Shown: positions 23,801-35,857 of the stretch, piece by piece | Layout of the letters: each line of letters starts with the position of its first letter | How positions within the stretch are numbered: position 1 is the stretch's first letter | DNA from: Amia ocellicauda | Taxonomy: Eukaryota > Chordata > Actinopteri > Amiiformes > Amiidae | Assembly (NCBI RefSeq): GCF_036373705.1 | Contig: NC_089863.1 | Span: forward strand, 23,879,417 to 23,943,416 | Direction: 5' to 3' | Length of the DNA: 64,000 nt | Program-made: the position numbers and the translations under genes | Notes under the pieces: generated by a model | The model's input: the letters and a program-made list of their open reading frames with translations, nothing else | The model's database searches: none | What the model was told of the DNA's origin: nothing

Positions 23801-26800
23801 GTGGCCGAGTGTCTCTTCCTCTTGTGAGTGCGGGGGCGAGTGTCTCTTCCTCTTGTGAGCGTGCGGGGGCGAGTGTCTCTCTTCCTCTTGTGAGTGCGTG
23901 GCCGAGTGTCTCTTCCTCTTGTGAGTGCGTGGCTGACTGTCTCTCTTCCTCTTGTGAGTGCACGGCCGAGTGTCTCTTCCTCTTGTGAGCGTGCGGGGGC
24001 GGGTGTCTCTTCCTCTTTTGAGTGCATGGCCGAGTGTCTCTCTTCCTCTTGTGAGTTTGTGGCCGAGTGTCTCTTCCTCTTGTGAGTGCGTGGCCGAGTG
24101 TCTCTAACTCTTGTTAGTGCACGGCCGAGTGTCTCTTCCTCTTGTGAGTGCGTGGCCGAGTGTCTCTCTTCCTCTTGTGAGTGTGTGGCCGAGTGTCTCT
24201 AACTCTTGTGAGTGCGTGGCCGACTGTCTCTCTTCCTCTTGTGAGTGCGGGGGTGAGTGTCTCTTCCTCTTGTGAGCGTGCGGAGGCGAGTGTCTCTCTT
24301 CCTCTTGTGAGTGCGTGGCCGAGTGTCTCTTCCTCTTGTGAGTGCATGTGCGATTGTCTTCCTCCTGTCAGTGCATGGGCGAGTGTCTCTCTTCCTCTTG
24401 TGAGTGCGCGGGGGCCGAGTGTCTCTAACTCTTGTGACTGCGTGGCCGAGTGTCTCTAACTCTTGTGAGTGTGTGGCCGAGTGTCTCTCTTCCTCTTGTG
24501 AGTGCGTGGCCGAGTGTCTCTAACTCTTGTGAGTGCGTGGCCGACTGTCTCTCTTCCTCTTGTGAGTGCGTGGCCGACTGTCTCTAACTCTTGTTAGTGC
24601 ACGGCCGACTGTCTCTTCCTCTTGTGAGTGCGTGGCCGAGTGTCTCTCTTCCTCTTGTGAGCGTGCGGGGGCGGGTGTCTCTTCCTCTTGTGAGTGTGTG
24701 GCCGAGTGTCTCTCTTCCTCTTGTGAGTGCGGGGGTGAGTGTCTCTTCCTCTTGTGAGTGTGCGGGGGCGAGTGTCTCTCTTCCTCTTGTGAGTGCGTGG
24801 CCGACTGTCTCTCTTCCTCTTGTGAGTGCGGGGGTGAGTGTCTCTTCCTCTTGTGAGCGTGCGGGGGCGAGTGTCTCTCTTCCTCTTGTGAGTGCGTGGC
24901 CGAGTGTCTCTTCCTCTTGTGAGTGCACGGCCGAGTGTCTCTCTTCCTCTTGTGAGTGCGGGGGCGAGTGTCTCTTCCTCTTGTGAGCGTGCGGGGGCGA
25001 GTGTCTCTCTTCCTCTTGTGAGCGTACGGGGGCGAGTGTCTCTTCCTCTTGTGAGCGTGTGGCCGAGTGTCTCTCTTCCTCTTGTGAGCGTGCGGGGGCG
25101 AGTGTCTCTTCCTCTTGTGAGCGTGCGGGGGCGAGTGTCTTTCTTCCTCTTGTGAGCGTGCGGGGGCGAGTGTCTCTTCCTCTTGTGAGCGTGCGGGGGC
25201 GAGTGTCTCTTCCTCTTGTGAGTGCGTGGCCGAGTGTCTCTTCCTCTTGTGAGTGCACGGCCGAGTGTCTCTTCCTCTTGTGAGTGCGGGGGTGAGTGTC
25301 TCTTCCTCTTGTGAGTGCGTGGCCGACTGTCTCTAACTCTTGTGAGTGCACGGCCGAGTGTCTCTTCCTCTTGTGAGTGCGGGGGCGGGTGTCTCTCTTC
25401 CTCTTGTGAGTGTACGGCCGAGTGTCTCTTCCTCTTGTGAGTGCGGGGGCGGGTGTCTCTCTTCCTCTTGTGAGTGTACGGCCGAGTGTCTCTTCCTCTT
25501 GTGAGTGCGGGGGCGGGTGTCTCTCTTCCTCTTGTGAGTGTACGGCCGAGTGTCTCTTCCTCTTGTGAGTGCGGGGGCGAGTGTCTCTTCCTCTTGTGAG
25601 CGTGCGGGGGCGAGTGTCTCTCTTCCTCTTGTGAGTGCGGGGGCGAGTGTCTCTTCCTCTTGTGAGCGTGTGTGGCCGAGTGTCTCTCTTCCTCTTGTGA
25701 GTGCGGGGGCGAGTGTCTCTTCCTCTTGTGAGCGTGCGGGGGCGAGTGTCTCTCTTCCTCTTGTGAGTGTGTGGCCGAGTGTCTCTTCCTCTTGTGAGTG
25801 CACGGCCGAGTGTCTCTCTTCCTCTTGTGAGTGCGGGGGCGAGTGTCTCTTCCTCTTTTGAGCGTGCGGGGGCGAGTGTCTCTCTTCCTCTTGTGAGTGC
25901 GTGGCCGAGTGTCTCTAGCTCTTGTGAGCGTGTGGCCAAGTGTCTCTCTTCCTCTTGTGAGCGTGCGGAGGGGGTGTGTCTCTTCCTCTTGTGAGCATGC
26001 GGGGGCGAGTGTCTCTCTTCCTCTTGTGAGTGCGTGGCTGACTGTCTCTCTTCCTCTTGTGAGTGCGTGGCCGACTGTCTCTAACTCTTGTGAGTGCACG
26101 GCCGAGTGTCTCTTCCTCTTGTGAGTGCGGGGGCGGGTGTCTCTCTTCCTCTTGTGAGTGTACGGCCGAGTGTCTCTTCCTCTTGTGAGTTCGGGGGCGA
26201 GTGTCTCTTCCTCTTGTGAGCATGCGGGGGCGAGTGTCTCTCTTCCTCTTGTGAGTGCGGGGGCGAGTGTCTCTTCCTCTTGTGAGCGTGCGTGGCCGAG
26301 TGTCTCTCTTCCTCTTGTGAGTGCGGGGGCGAGTGTCTCTTCCTCTTGTGAGCGTGCGGGGGCGAGTGTCTCTCTTCCTCTTGTAAATGCGTGGCCTAGT
26401 GTCTCTAGCTCTTGTGAGCGTGTGGCCGAGTGTCTCTAACTCTTGTGAGTGCGTGGCCGACTGTCTCTCTTCCTCTTGTGAGTGCACGGCCGAGTGTCTC
26501 TTCCTCTTGTGAGTGCATGGCCGAGTGTCTCTCTTCCTCTTGTGAGTGCGGGGGCGAGTGTCTCTTCCTCTTGTGAGCGTGCGGGGGCGAGTGTCTCTCT
26601 TCCTCTTGTGAGTGCATGGCCGAGTGTCTCTAGCTCTTGTGAGCGTGTGGCCGAGTGTCTCTCTTCCTCTTGTGAGCGTGCGGAGGGGGTGTGTCTCTTC
26701 CTCTTGTGAGCATGCGGGGGCGAGTGTCTCTCTTCCTCTTGTGAGTGCGTGGCCGAGTGTCTCTAGCTCTTGTGAGCATGTGGCCGAGTGTCTCTCTTCC

Positions 26801-28250
26801 TCTTGTGAGCGTGCGGAGGGGGTGTGTCTCTTCCTCTTGTGAGCGTGCGGGGGCGAGTGTCTCTCTTCCTCTTGTGAGTGCATGGCCGAGTGTCTCTAGC
26901 TCTTGTGAGCGTGTGGCCGAGTGTCTCTCTTCCTCTTGTGAGCGTGCGGGGGCGAGTGTCTCTTCCTCTTGTGAGCGTGCGGAGGCGAGTGTCTCTTCCT
27001 CTTGTGAGCGTGCGGGGGCGAGTGTCTCTCTTCCTCTTGTGAGCGTGCGGGGGCGAGTGTCTCTCTTCCTCTTGTGAGCGTGCGGGGGCGAGTGTCTCTT
27101 CCTCTTGTGAGCGTGCGGGGGCGAGTGTCTCTTCCTCTTGTGAGTGCGGGGGCGGGTGTCTCTCTTCCTCTTGTGAGTGTACGGCCGAGTGTCTCTTCCT
27201 CTTGTGAGTTCGGGGGCGAGTGTCTCTTCCTCTTGTGAGCATGCGGGGGCGAGTGTCTCTCTTCCTCTTGTGAGTGCGGGGGCGAGTGTCTCTTCCTCTT
27301 GTGAGCGTGCGTGGCCGAGTGTCTCTCTTCCTCTTGTGAGTGCGGGGGCGAGTGTCTCTTCCTCTTGTGAGCGTGCGGGGGCGAGTGTCTCTCTTCCTCT
27401 TGTGAGTGCGTGGCCTAGTGTCTCTTCCTCTTGTGAGCGTGTGGCCGAGTGTCTCTAACTCTTGTGAGTGCGTGGCCGACTGTCTCTCTTCCTCTTGTGA
27501 GCGTGTGGCCGAGTGTCTCTTCCTCTTGTGAGTGCATGGCCGAGTGTCTCTCTTCCTCTTGTGAGTGCGGGGGCGAGTGTCTCTTCCTCTTGTGAGCGTG
27601 CGGGGGCGAGTGTCTCTCTTCCTCTTGTGAGTGCATGGCCGAGTGTCTCTTCCTCTTGTGAGCGTGCGGGGGCGAGTGTCTCTCTTCCTCTTGTGAGTGC
27701 GTGTCCGAGTGTCTCTAGCTCTTGTGAGCATGTGGCCGAGTGTCTCTCTTCCTCTTGTGAGCGTGCGGAGGGGGTGTGTCTCTTCCTCTTGTGAGCGTGC
27801 GGGGGCGAGTGTCTCTCTTCCTCTTGTGAGTGCATGGCCGAGTGTCTCTAGCTCTTGTGAGCGTGTGGCCGAGTGTCTCTCTTCCACTTGTGAGCGTGCG
27901 GGGGCGAGTGTCTCTTCCTCTTGTGAGCGTGCGGAGGCGAGTGTCTCTTCCTCTTGTGAGCGTGCGGGGGCGAGTGTCTCTCTTCCTCTTGTGAGCGTGC
28001 GGGGGCGAGTGTCTCTTCCTCTTGTGAGCGTGCGGAGGCGAGTGTCTCTTCCTCTTGTGAGCGTGCGGGGGCGAGTGTCTCTCTTCCTCTTGTGAGCGTG
28101 CGGGGGCGAGTGTCTCTTCCTCTTGTGAGCGTGCGGGGGCGAGTGTCTCTCTTCCTCTTGTGAGCATGCGGGGGCGAGTGTCTCTTCCTCTTGGGAGTGC
28201 GTGGCCGAGTGTCTCTTCCTCTTGTGAGCATGTGGGGCGAGTGTCCTCCG
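20815..28250. repeat. 7.4-kb tandem array, units 31-35 bp, with higher-order duplications
   Basis: Roughly 220-230 units of GTGAGTGCGTGGCCGAGTGT plus a CTCTTCCTCTT tail. Three main forms occur: GTGCGTGGCCGAG (31-33 bp), GTGCGGGGGCGAG (31 bp) and GCGTGCGGGGGCGAG (35 bp); the last dominates after about 26.5 kb. Longer blocks are repeated: 21.88-22.2 kb recurs at 23.63-23.96 kb (offset 1,747), 22.69-22.88 kb recurs at 24.57-24.76 kb (offset 1,873), and 26.16-26.44 kb recurs at 27.18-27.46 kb (offset 1,019). The units lack stop codons in most frames, which creates spurious frames of up to 501 codons. The array starts about 20 bases after the poly(A) signal of the S100A1-like gene and ends in GTGAGTGAG-rich sequence near 28.3 kb. 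Confidence 0.96.
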
Positions 28251-29454
28251 TTGAGTGCACTCAATGAGTGTGTTTGCTTGTGAGTGAGAGTGTGAGTGAG
28301 TGTGGAGCAGCTCGCTAAAAGCATCTATGCTACTGCAGTTGGCTACTTTTTCCAGTTGCTTTGCAGTGGTGAGTTCCTTTCACTTCAGAGTAGCGCGTGA
28401 AGCCTGTCTGTTTCCAGAGAAAAACACTTGAAGCCGCCCTGCTGCCAATTTTGCAAAAGCTCAAATAAAACCTTTTTGGAGGGAGGGGTGTGAAATGACT
28501 GAGCTGCCATTGTATTTTGGGCCCGGATGTGAAACGCTGGTAACGCGCTGGTGAAAATCAAGGTTGTTATTTTGATAAGCACAGAATTATTTGAGCTATT
28601 CTGCAAATGTGAACATGGCTGAGGATGGCATTCGTTCCCAACAGTTTTAACTCAACTCAAAGATCAGTTATCCAGACTTTATGATCTTAAAACATGGACA
28701 ATCTACTGAATTAACCATGTCAGCAAATGACTAAAAGATTTGGCAGATGTTGTGCATGACTAGAGCTGCACACCATGCACAGCGTGGCCTGCGTTGCCTG
28801 CCATGGGCGGGTCTGTGGAAGCTGCTGTGTGGAAAGACTGTGTCTCCAGTGTTGGGATATTATAAAGTCAGAGCCCCTGTAATTACATCGCATTGTGTGT
28901 GTGAAGGGTGTTTTCTGTTTGATTTCGTTTTTTGTTTTGAAGCTTCTGTGTATCTAGAGAAATTAAAAGTAGTTTAAAGAAGCTAGCTCCTTTTTTCAAT
29001 AGAGGTTTGTATGGGGCGCCAAATGTAAAACCCCACACCATGTCTTTTTTCAAAGATTTAACTTATACCTTGTGTATTTTTTCAGATTTAGTAAATATTT
29101 AACCATGTATTTAAAAGCTATATATTTAGTTTGTGACTCAGAGATTTAAATATTTTTTTCAAGCTTAACCTTTTAGTTTGCAATGCCCATATATATATAT
29201 ATATGTGTGTGTGTGTCTTTGTCGTGCACAATTCCTCACACACACGAATGCATCCACAAGATCACAAGATTACAGCACAGAAGTAACCCAGGCTTGCTAA
29301 CCAGCCCTCCTCCCATCTTCAAAGCTCTCTCCAGCCCCTCCCCACTCTCCACCCTTCCAGGCAGGGAAGAAATCTGAAGCCAGAATTCCTCACCCCCAGC
29401 TCCTGACTCACACAGACACATTTGGGCGTTGGCTCACTTTAAAAGAAAATTAAA
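28251..29454. other. Intergenic, no gene recognised
   Basis: Sequence between the tandem array and the third S100 gene. A short AT run followed by GT lies near 29190-29216. No coding exon supported. Confidence 0.4.
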
Positions 29455-29531
29455 TAAAAAGACATTCCCAAACTCTGCCATCCTATCTGTCTGCGCTGGC
29501 CCTTGCTCTGTACTCTGGACCTGCCAGCTCT
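29455..29531 (+). promoter_or_regulatory. Candidate core promoter/exon 1 of the third S100 gene
   Basis: TTTAAAAG near 29438 is a TATA-like element; the sequence that follows runs to CTGCCAGCTCT before donor GTGAGT at 29532. This position and noncoding character fit the S100 first exon. The start site is inferred only. Confidence 0.45.
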
Positions 29532-29688
29532 GTGAGTAACACCTCCACATATGTCTAATATTTGATATATTTACTGTCCGGTTGAATTTACTGCATAGTT
29601 GTGGAGAATCATGGTGGAGAATCTGGAGAAGGAAAGCATCCAAAAGAGAAAAATACATATAGTGAGAGAGGGGGAGGGGGGGAGAGAG

Positions 29689-29690
<2 letters not shown>

Positions 29691-29732
<42 letters not shown>
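29691..29732. repeat. (GA)n microsatellite in intron 1 of the third S100 gene
   Basis: About 20 GA units preceded by G-rich purine sequence. Confidence 0.85.
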
Positions 29733-29733
<1 letters not shown>

Positions 29734-29886
29734 CAGAATATAATTAAACATTTATATTCACGAGTGTCTGATTTGGTTGGGGGGCCAGACTGGCTGACAC
29801 ACAGACTGACTGACAGACTGTCTGACTGGACTGCTGCAGAGTCACTGACCGCATCTCTCTCTGTCCTACAGTGAGGCCCAGCGGAG

Positions 29887-32800
29887 ATGCTAACTGAGGT
29901 TGAGAGGTCAGTGAAGACCCTGGTGTCGGTGTTCCTGGAGTACAGCGGGGCAGATGGCGATGGCACCACTCTGAGCAAGAGCGAGTTCAAGCAGCTGATG
30001 CTCAAGGAGCTGCCCGGATACCTGGAGGTACTGTCCCTCGTTCACAAAGGCTGAGCTGCTGACTGAGAGACTAGGCTACGTCATCGACAGTCTGGATGGG
30101 ACTGGACTGGACTGGACTGGACTGCTGCAGAGTCACTGGCTGGACTGGACTGGACTCTATAGCAGAGTCACTGACTGGACTGGACTGGACTGCTGCAGAG
30201 TCACTGACTGGACTGGACTGGACTCTATAGCAGAGTCACTGACTGGACTGAACTGGACTGGACTCTATAGCAGAGTCCCTGACTGGACTGGACTGGACTC
30301 TATAGCATAGTCACTGACTGGACTGGACTCTATAGCAGAGTCACTGACTGGACTGAACTGCTACAGAGTCACTGACTGGACTGGACTGGACTCTATAGCA
30401 GAGTCACTGACTGGACTGAACTGCTACAGAGTCACTGACTGGACTGAACTGCTACAGAGTCACTGACTGGACTGGACTCTATAGCAGAGTCACTGACTGG
30501 ACTGGACTGGACTCTATAGCAGAGTCACTGACTGGACTGGACTCTATAGAAGAGTCGCTGACTGGACTGGACTCTATAGCAGAGTCACTGACTGGACTGG
30601 ACTCTATAGCAGAGTCACTGACTGGACTGAACTGCTACAGAGTCACTGACTGGAGTGAACTGCTACAGAGTCACTGACTGGACTGGACTCTATAGCAGAG
30701 TCGCTGACTGGACTGGACTCTATAGCAGAGTCACTGACTGGACTGAACTGCTACAGAGTCACTGACTGGACTGGACTCTATAGCAGAGTCGCTGACTGGA
30801 CTGGACTCTATAGCAGAGTCACTGACTGGACTGGACTGGACTCTATAGCAGAGTCGCTGACTGGACTGGACTCTATAGCAGAGTCACTGACTGGACTGAA
30901 CTGGACTCTATAGCCGAGTCCCTGACTGGACTGGACTCTATAGCAGAGTCCCTGACTGGACTGGACTCTATAGCAGAGTCACTGACTGGACTGAACTGGA
31001 CTCTATAGCAGAGTCCCTGACTGGACTGGACTCTATAGCAGAGTCGCTGACTGGACTGGACTCTATAGCAGAGTCACTGACTGGACTGAACTGGACTCTA
31101 TAGCAGAGTCACTGACTGGACTGGACTGGACTGCTGCAGAGTCACTGACTGGACTGGACTGGACTCTATAGCAGAGTCGCTGACTGGACTGAACTGGACT
31201 GGACTCTATAGCAGAGTCCCTGACTGGACTGGACTGGACTCTATAGCATAGTCACTGACTGGACTGGACTCTATAGCAGAGTCACTGACTGGACTGAACT
31301 GCTACAGAGTCACTGACTGGACTGGACTGGACTCTATAGCAGAGTCACTGACTGGACTGAACTGCTACAGAGTCACTGACTGGACTGAACTGCTACAGAG
31401 TCACTGACTGGACTGGACTCTATAGCAGAGTCACTGACTGGACTGGACTGGACTCTATAGCAGAGTCACTGACTGGACTGGACTCTATAGAAGAGTCGCT
31501 GACTGGACTGGACTCTATAGCAGAGTCACTGACTGGACTGGACTCTATAGCAGAGTCACTGACTGGACTGAACTGCTACAGAGTCACTGACTGGAGTGAA
31601 CTGCTACAGAGTCACTGACTGGACTGGACTCTATAGCAGAGTCGCTGACTGGACTGGACTCTATAGCAGAGTCACTGACTGGACTGAACTGCTACAGAGT
31701 CACTGACTGGACTGGACTCTATAGCAGAGTCGCTGACTGGACTGGACTCTATAGCAGAGTCACTGACTGGACTGGACTGGACTCTATAGCAGAGTCGCTG
31801 ACTGGACTGGACTCTATAGCAGAGTCACTGACTGGACTGAACTGGACTCTATAGCAGAGTCCCTGACTGGACTGGACTCTATAGCAGAGTCCCTGACTGG
31901 ACTGGACTCTATAGCAGAGTCACTGACTGGACTGAACTGGACTCTATAGCAGAGTCCCTGACTGGACTGGACTCTATAGCAGAGTCGCTGACTGGACTGG
32001 ACTCTATAGCAGAGTCACTGACTGGACTGAACTGGACTCTATAGCAGAGTCACTGACTGGACTGGACTGGACTGCTGCAGAGTCACTGACTGGACTGGAC
32101 TGGACTCTATAGCAGAGTCGCTGACTGGACTGAACTGGACTGGACTCTATAGCAGAGTCCCTGACTGGACTGGACTGGACTCTATAGCAGAGTCACTGAC
32201 TGGACTGAACTGGACTGGACTCTATAGCAGAGTCCCTGACTGGACTGGACTGGACTCTATAGCAGAGTCACTGACTGGACTGGACTGGACTGCTGCAGAG
32301 TCCCTGACTGGACTGGACTGGACTCTATAGCAGAGTCACTGACTGGACTGGACTCTATAGCATAGTCACTGACTGGACTGGACTCTATAGCAGAGTCACT
32401 GACTGGACTGAACTGCTACAGAGTCACTGACTGGACTGGACTCTATAGCAGAGTCACTGACTGGACTGGACTGGACTCTATAGCAGAGTCACTGACTGGA
32501 CTAGACTGGACTCTATACCAGAGTCGCTGACTGGACTGGACTGGACTCTATAGCAGAGTCACTGACTGGACTGGACTCTATAGCAGAGTCACTGACTGGA
32601 CTGGACTGGATTCTATAGCAGAGTCGTTGACTGGACTGGACTGGACTCTATAGCAGAGTCACTGACTGGACTGGACTCTATAGCAGAGTCGCTGACTGGA
32701 CTGGACTGCTACAGAGTCACTGACTGGACTGAACTGGACTCTATAGCAGAGTCGCTGACTGGACTGGACTCTATAGCAGAGTCACTGACTGGACTGGACT

Positions 32801-33209
32801 GGACTCTATAGCAGAGTCACTGACTGGACTGGACTCTATAGCAGAGTCACTGACTGGACTGGACTGGACTCTATAGCAGAGTCACTGACTGGACTGGACT
32901 GGACTCTATAGCAGAGTCACTGAATGGACTGGACTGACTGGACTCTATAGCAGAGTCACTGACTGGACTGGACTGGACTCTATAGCAGAGTCACTGAATG
33001 GACTGGACTGACTGGACTCTTTAATTCCTATCCCTTTCCCCGCTCCCCCCCAGAACCAGAAGGACTCCTCTGTCACCGACCGGCTCATGGCCGACCTGGA
33101 CGGGGACGGGGACGGGCACCTCAGCTTCCTGGAGTTCAGCAGGATGATCGCCGGCCTCACCATCTCCTGCGACAAGTGGTGCCAGCAACGGCCACCCAGC
33201 AAAAGCTGA
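29887..33209 (+). CDS. S100 calcium-binding protein, 98 aa, with a 3-kb repeat-filled intron (third S100 gene)
   Basis: Coding exons 29887-30027 (47 codons) and 33054-33209 (51 codons plus stop), joined in phase 0. The acceptor of the first is CTGTCCTACAG at 29871, that of the second CTCCCCCCCAG at 33053. The protein starts MLTEVERSVKTLVSVFLEYS; the first EF loop is SGADGDGTTLSKSE and the second DGDGDGHLSFLE, both with good ligand residues. It ends CDKWCQQRPPSKS. Poly(A) signal AATAAA at 33236. Expected to be a small dimeric Ca2+ sensor. The N-terminal LTEVE pattern faintly recalls S100A13, but the canonical second EF hand does not, so no subtype is given. Its intron 2 (30028-33053) is nearly all minisatellite; the same motif also occurs once in intron 1, just before the exon (29824-29850). 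Confidence 0.9.
30095..33020 (+). repeat. 2.9-kb minisatellite in intron 2 of the third S100 gene
   Basis: Units of about 25-35 bp, core CAGAGTCACTGACTGGACTG. Two forms alternate: one with GACTCTATAG before CAGAGTC and one with CTGCTGCAG or CTGCTACAG. A block of about 941 bp is tandemly duplicated: the rare TATAGCATAG variant occurs at 30301 and 31242 with the same order of variants after each, and again near 32360. The core is the reverse complement of the minisatellite at 20.0-20.5 kb. Confidence 0.95.
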
Positions 33210-33241
33210 ATAAGAAAACAACCTATCAAAATTCGAATAAA

Positions 33242-35639
33242 GCCATTGCAAGTGCCTCCGGTGTTTGGTCATTCAAATTCCCCGTGTAGATGGAGATTTG
33301 TGATCTATGCAAGGCAGTTCATGCACATACAATGGCCCGTTTGTGTGTATTACAGTTCTGCCTTATCGCCAGACCGTTGTAATCGCTCGTTTGCTCACTC
33401 ACTCACCCCCTGTACAATTCAACCCTTAATCACCAGACCGTATTAATCACTCACTCACTGTCTATATAATTCAAAAACCTTATTACCTGACCCTATTAAT
33501 CACTAAGTTGGTCACACAGTGGAGGGCGAGGGCAATTACGGGCCATGCGGGGGTTAAGCGTGGCAATTCATTATTACATCCCTAAGCAAATTGGACATAA
33601 ACCTCAAGGACGCTGACAGAGCCGAGTCTTCATGCAAACGGCTGGCAATCACTATGATTACCTGATTGGCTCTCCAGTACAGACCTGATAAAGCTACTAT
33701 CAATGAGACTGTTGTACAAGTTTACGACAGCCCACAAAGTAACGATTAAAACTAAAAGGGACAAGAGCAACAGGCTATCACCACTACTACTACTGAATGA
33801 GAGCTACAGGGCCTTTACCCATTTAAGGTATACATATACTAGACATATCAAAAATAAATATTAAATTATACATAATTTAAAAAACGAAATCAGAATGATT
33901 AAACTACGGTGATTGTCTGAGAAAAACCCAAACTTTGCTTATTATTTAGTATAACTGGAAAATATCCAGGAACAATGGTAGTGTTTACTGTGTCACAAAA
34001 TGTATAATTTGTATCGTGACATAAACAATCAATCAAATAACGGAGCAGATACATCAAAGTAAGTTCTTGTATTGCATGGTTTATGTTTTTTTTTTAATGA
34101 AACCCAATCCTTCGGTGCTAAGGCCTACACACAGAGTGTAATTTGGCATGTCAGTGTGGGCTAATCATCAGATGGTACCGGAAGGGGATGTTAGGAGAAT
34201 TGTTTCAATATAATATTTTGAAACATACACTATAGACCCACCCCTGTGTGATTCCGTGTGAGACACTGCAAAAGGGGGAATTCCACTAGTCTCCTTCTTC
34301 GTCTGGGTAGGTAACTCACACACAAATAGCACAGGATGGCAGAAAGAAAACAAAAACTGCAGATTTCCTTTTTTAAGATCATGATTTTTAAAAGGGTCCT
34401 CACATTTCAACCCCAAAGTCTCCATTGCCTATCGTTCTGACGGGAGGTCTCCACTTTAAACGAATCAGCGTGTCGTCTCAACTGCAGTGCGTTGCTTTTG
34501 CAAGAGTACAATTAAGTTCAAGCGTGCCAGAAATAAAACAAATAAAAAAGGAAGATGTTTGTAACGGACGTGACGCCGTTGCCGCTCCCTCGGCGCCGCT
34601 GCTGTTGTGGTGATGGAGAAAACAACACACTCATTGCCCGGCAACGTCGGCCAGATGTGGGCCTGGGGAAGCGCTGAGCTCCGCTTTCTGTCTCAATCCA
34701 GCCTTTCAGTTGCAAAATAACCATCACAGTTTTAAAATAACACGGGGTTTTGTGTGTGTGTGTTTTTTCTGTGGCAGGTTTGCACAAGTGTTACCATGGT
34801 GCCGAGAGGGGTGCAGTGCAAACAGTGCAAAGAGCAAAATAACATCATCATTGCAAAAGGCCATGCATTAGTCACCAGACGCAGACTCATTTTATTATAA
34901 AAAAATAAAATAAAAGGTCATGCACACACAATAAAGCAGACCAGTCCGTCTGTGTTTCAGTTGTCTTGGTCCACTTTGCAACTGAGAAGCTGTTTGCATT
35001 GCAAGTGTCGGGCAACTCACTTCAAACGTCCGTGCTTGCAGCTGCAGCTCTAGCGTGATAAACCCCTTTTCCAAGTCTTTAATAAAACAATAATCACGTT
35101 TTCTTTATGGCGGCAGGGTTGATACAGAGGAGAGATACGAGACTTTATCTTAATTGCCTAATTGAAAATGAAGAAAATTGGGACCGATGCATGAATCGCT
35201 GTGGCTTTGCACCTTTTTACATACACACGCCTGTGAATGAATTGACGCTGCGACGTGAATCAATATCCCATGGATAGCATGGATGCACGGCAAGGGGCAG
35301 GGGAGAGAACGGCTTCCTGCAGGTTAGAAATGCACTTAAAATGTGTTGAAACAAAATAATGTCTACATTAGGTCGTGCAAGTACTGAATGGATACCTGCA
35401 ATGTAATGCGAGTCTGTCACTGGGCCACTAGAGGGCGCAAGAGGCTTACAGTATATAGAATCGCATATGGACATGGGCGTCTGCTAAGAAATACATTATA
35501 ATAAATATTAATAATATAAGAAGCCAGAGAGACGCACAGAGAGACAGAGACACAGAGGGAGCCTGCTCTCACAGCCGTCCCGGGACAGACCACCACCTGC
35601 TGCCCACCCCTCTCCTCTCCTCTCCTCTCCTCCTGAACT
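33242..35639. other. Intergenic, no gene recognised
   Basis: 2.4 kb of mostly AT-rich DNA after the third S100 gene. A GC-richer patch with GACGTGACGCCGTTGCCG near 34568 is present but has no exon I can support. Near 35475-35500 is GGGCGTCTGCTAAGAAATA, a SINE-tail remnant. Confidence 0.4.
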
Positions 35640-35779
35640 ACAGTAAAGCATTTCTTTTTTCTGAGCTGAGCCCCAGAACCAGGAACAGGAGAGAGTGACA
35701 CAAAAGAAAGAGACAGACGACATGGCTGAGCTCCTCCAACCCGTTCTACCTCTATTCCACATTACTCCATGCCAGAGCC

Positions 35780-35857
35780 GTGTGCGTGTGCGTGTGCGTG
35801 TGCGTGTGCGTGTGCGTGTGCGTGTGCGTGTGCGTGTGCGTGTGCGTGTGCGTGTGT
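35780..35857. repeat. (GTGTGC)n tandem repeat
   Basis: About 13 perfect hexamer units, an alternating purine-pyrimidine stretch of the kind that can adopt Z-DNA. The corresponding place near 49.99-50.07 kb in block 3 has only degenerate GT repeats. Confidence 0.9.

Noticed and set aside
24584-26099. Overlapping minus-strand frames of 451 and 501 codons rich in KRKRHS, SQEEE and LTRGRE
   Set aside because: They are products of the stop-free 31-35-bp tandem unit, open in several frames at once; they have no start context, no splice sites and no family resemblance.
20815-28250. CRISPR-like regular repeat
   Set aside because: There are no unique spacers; the whole unit repeats and varies continuously. 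The surroundings are a vertebrate genome.
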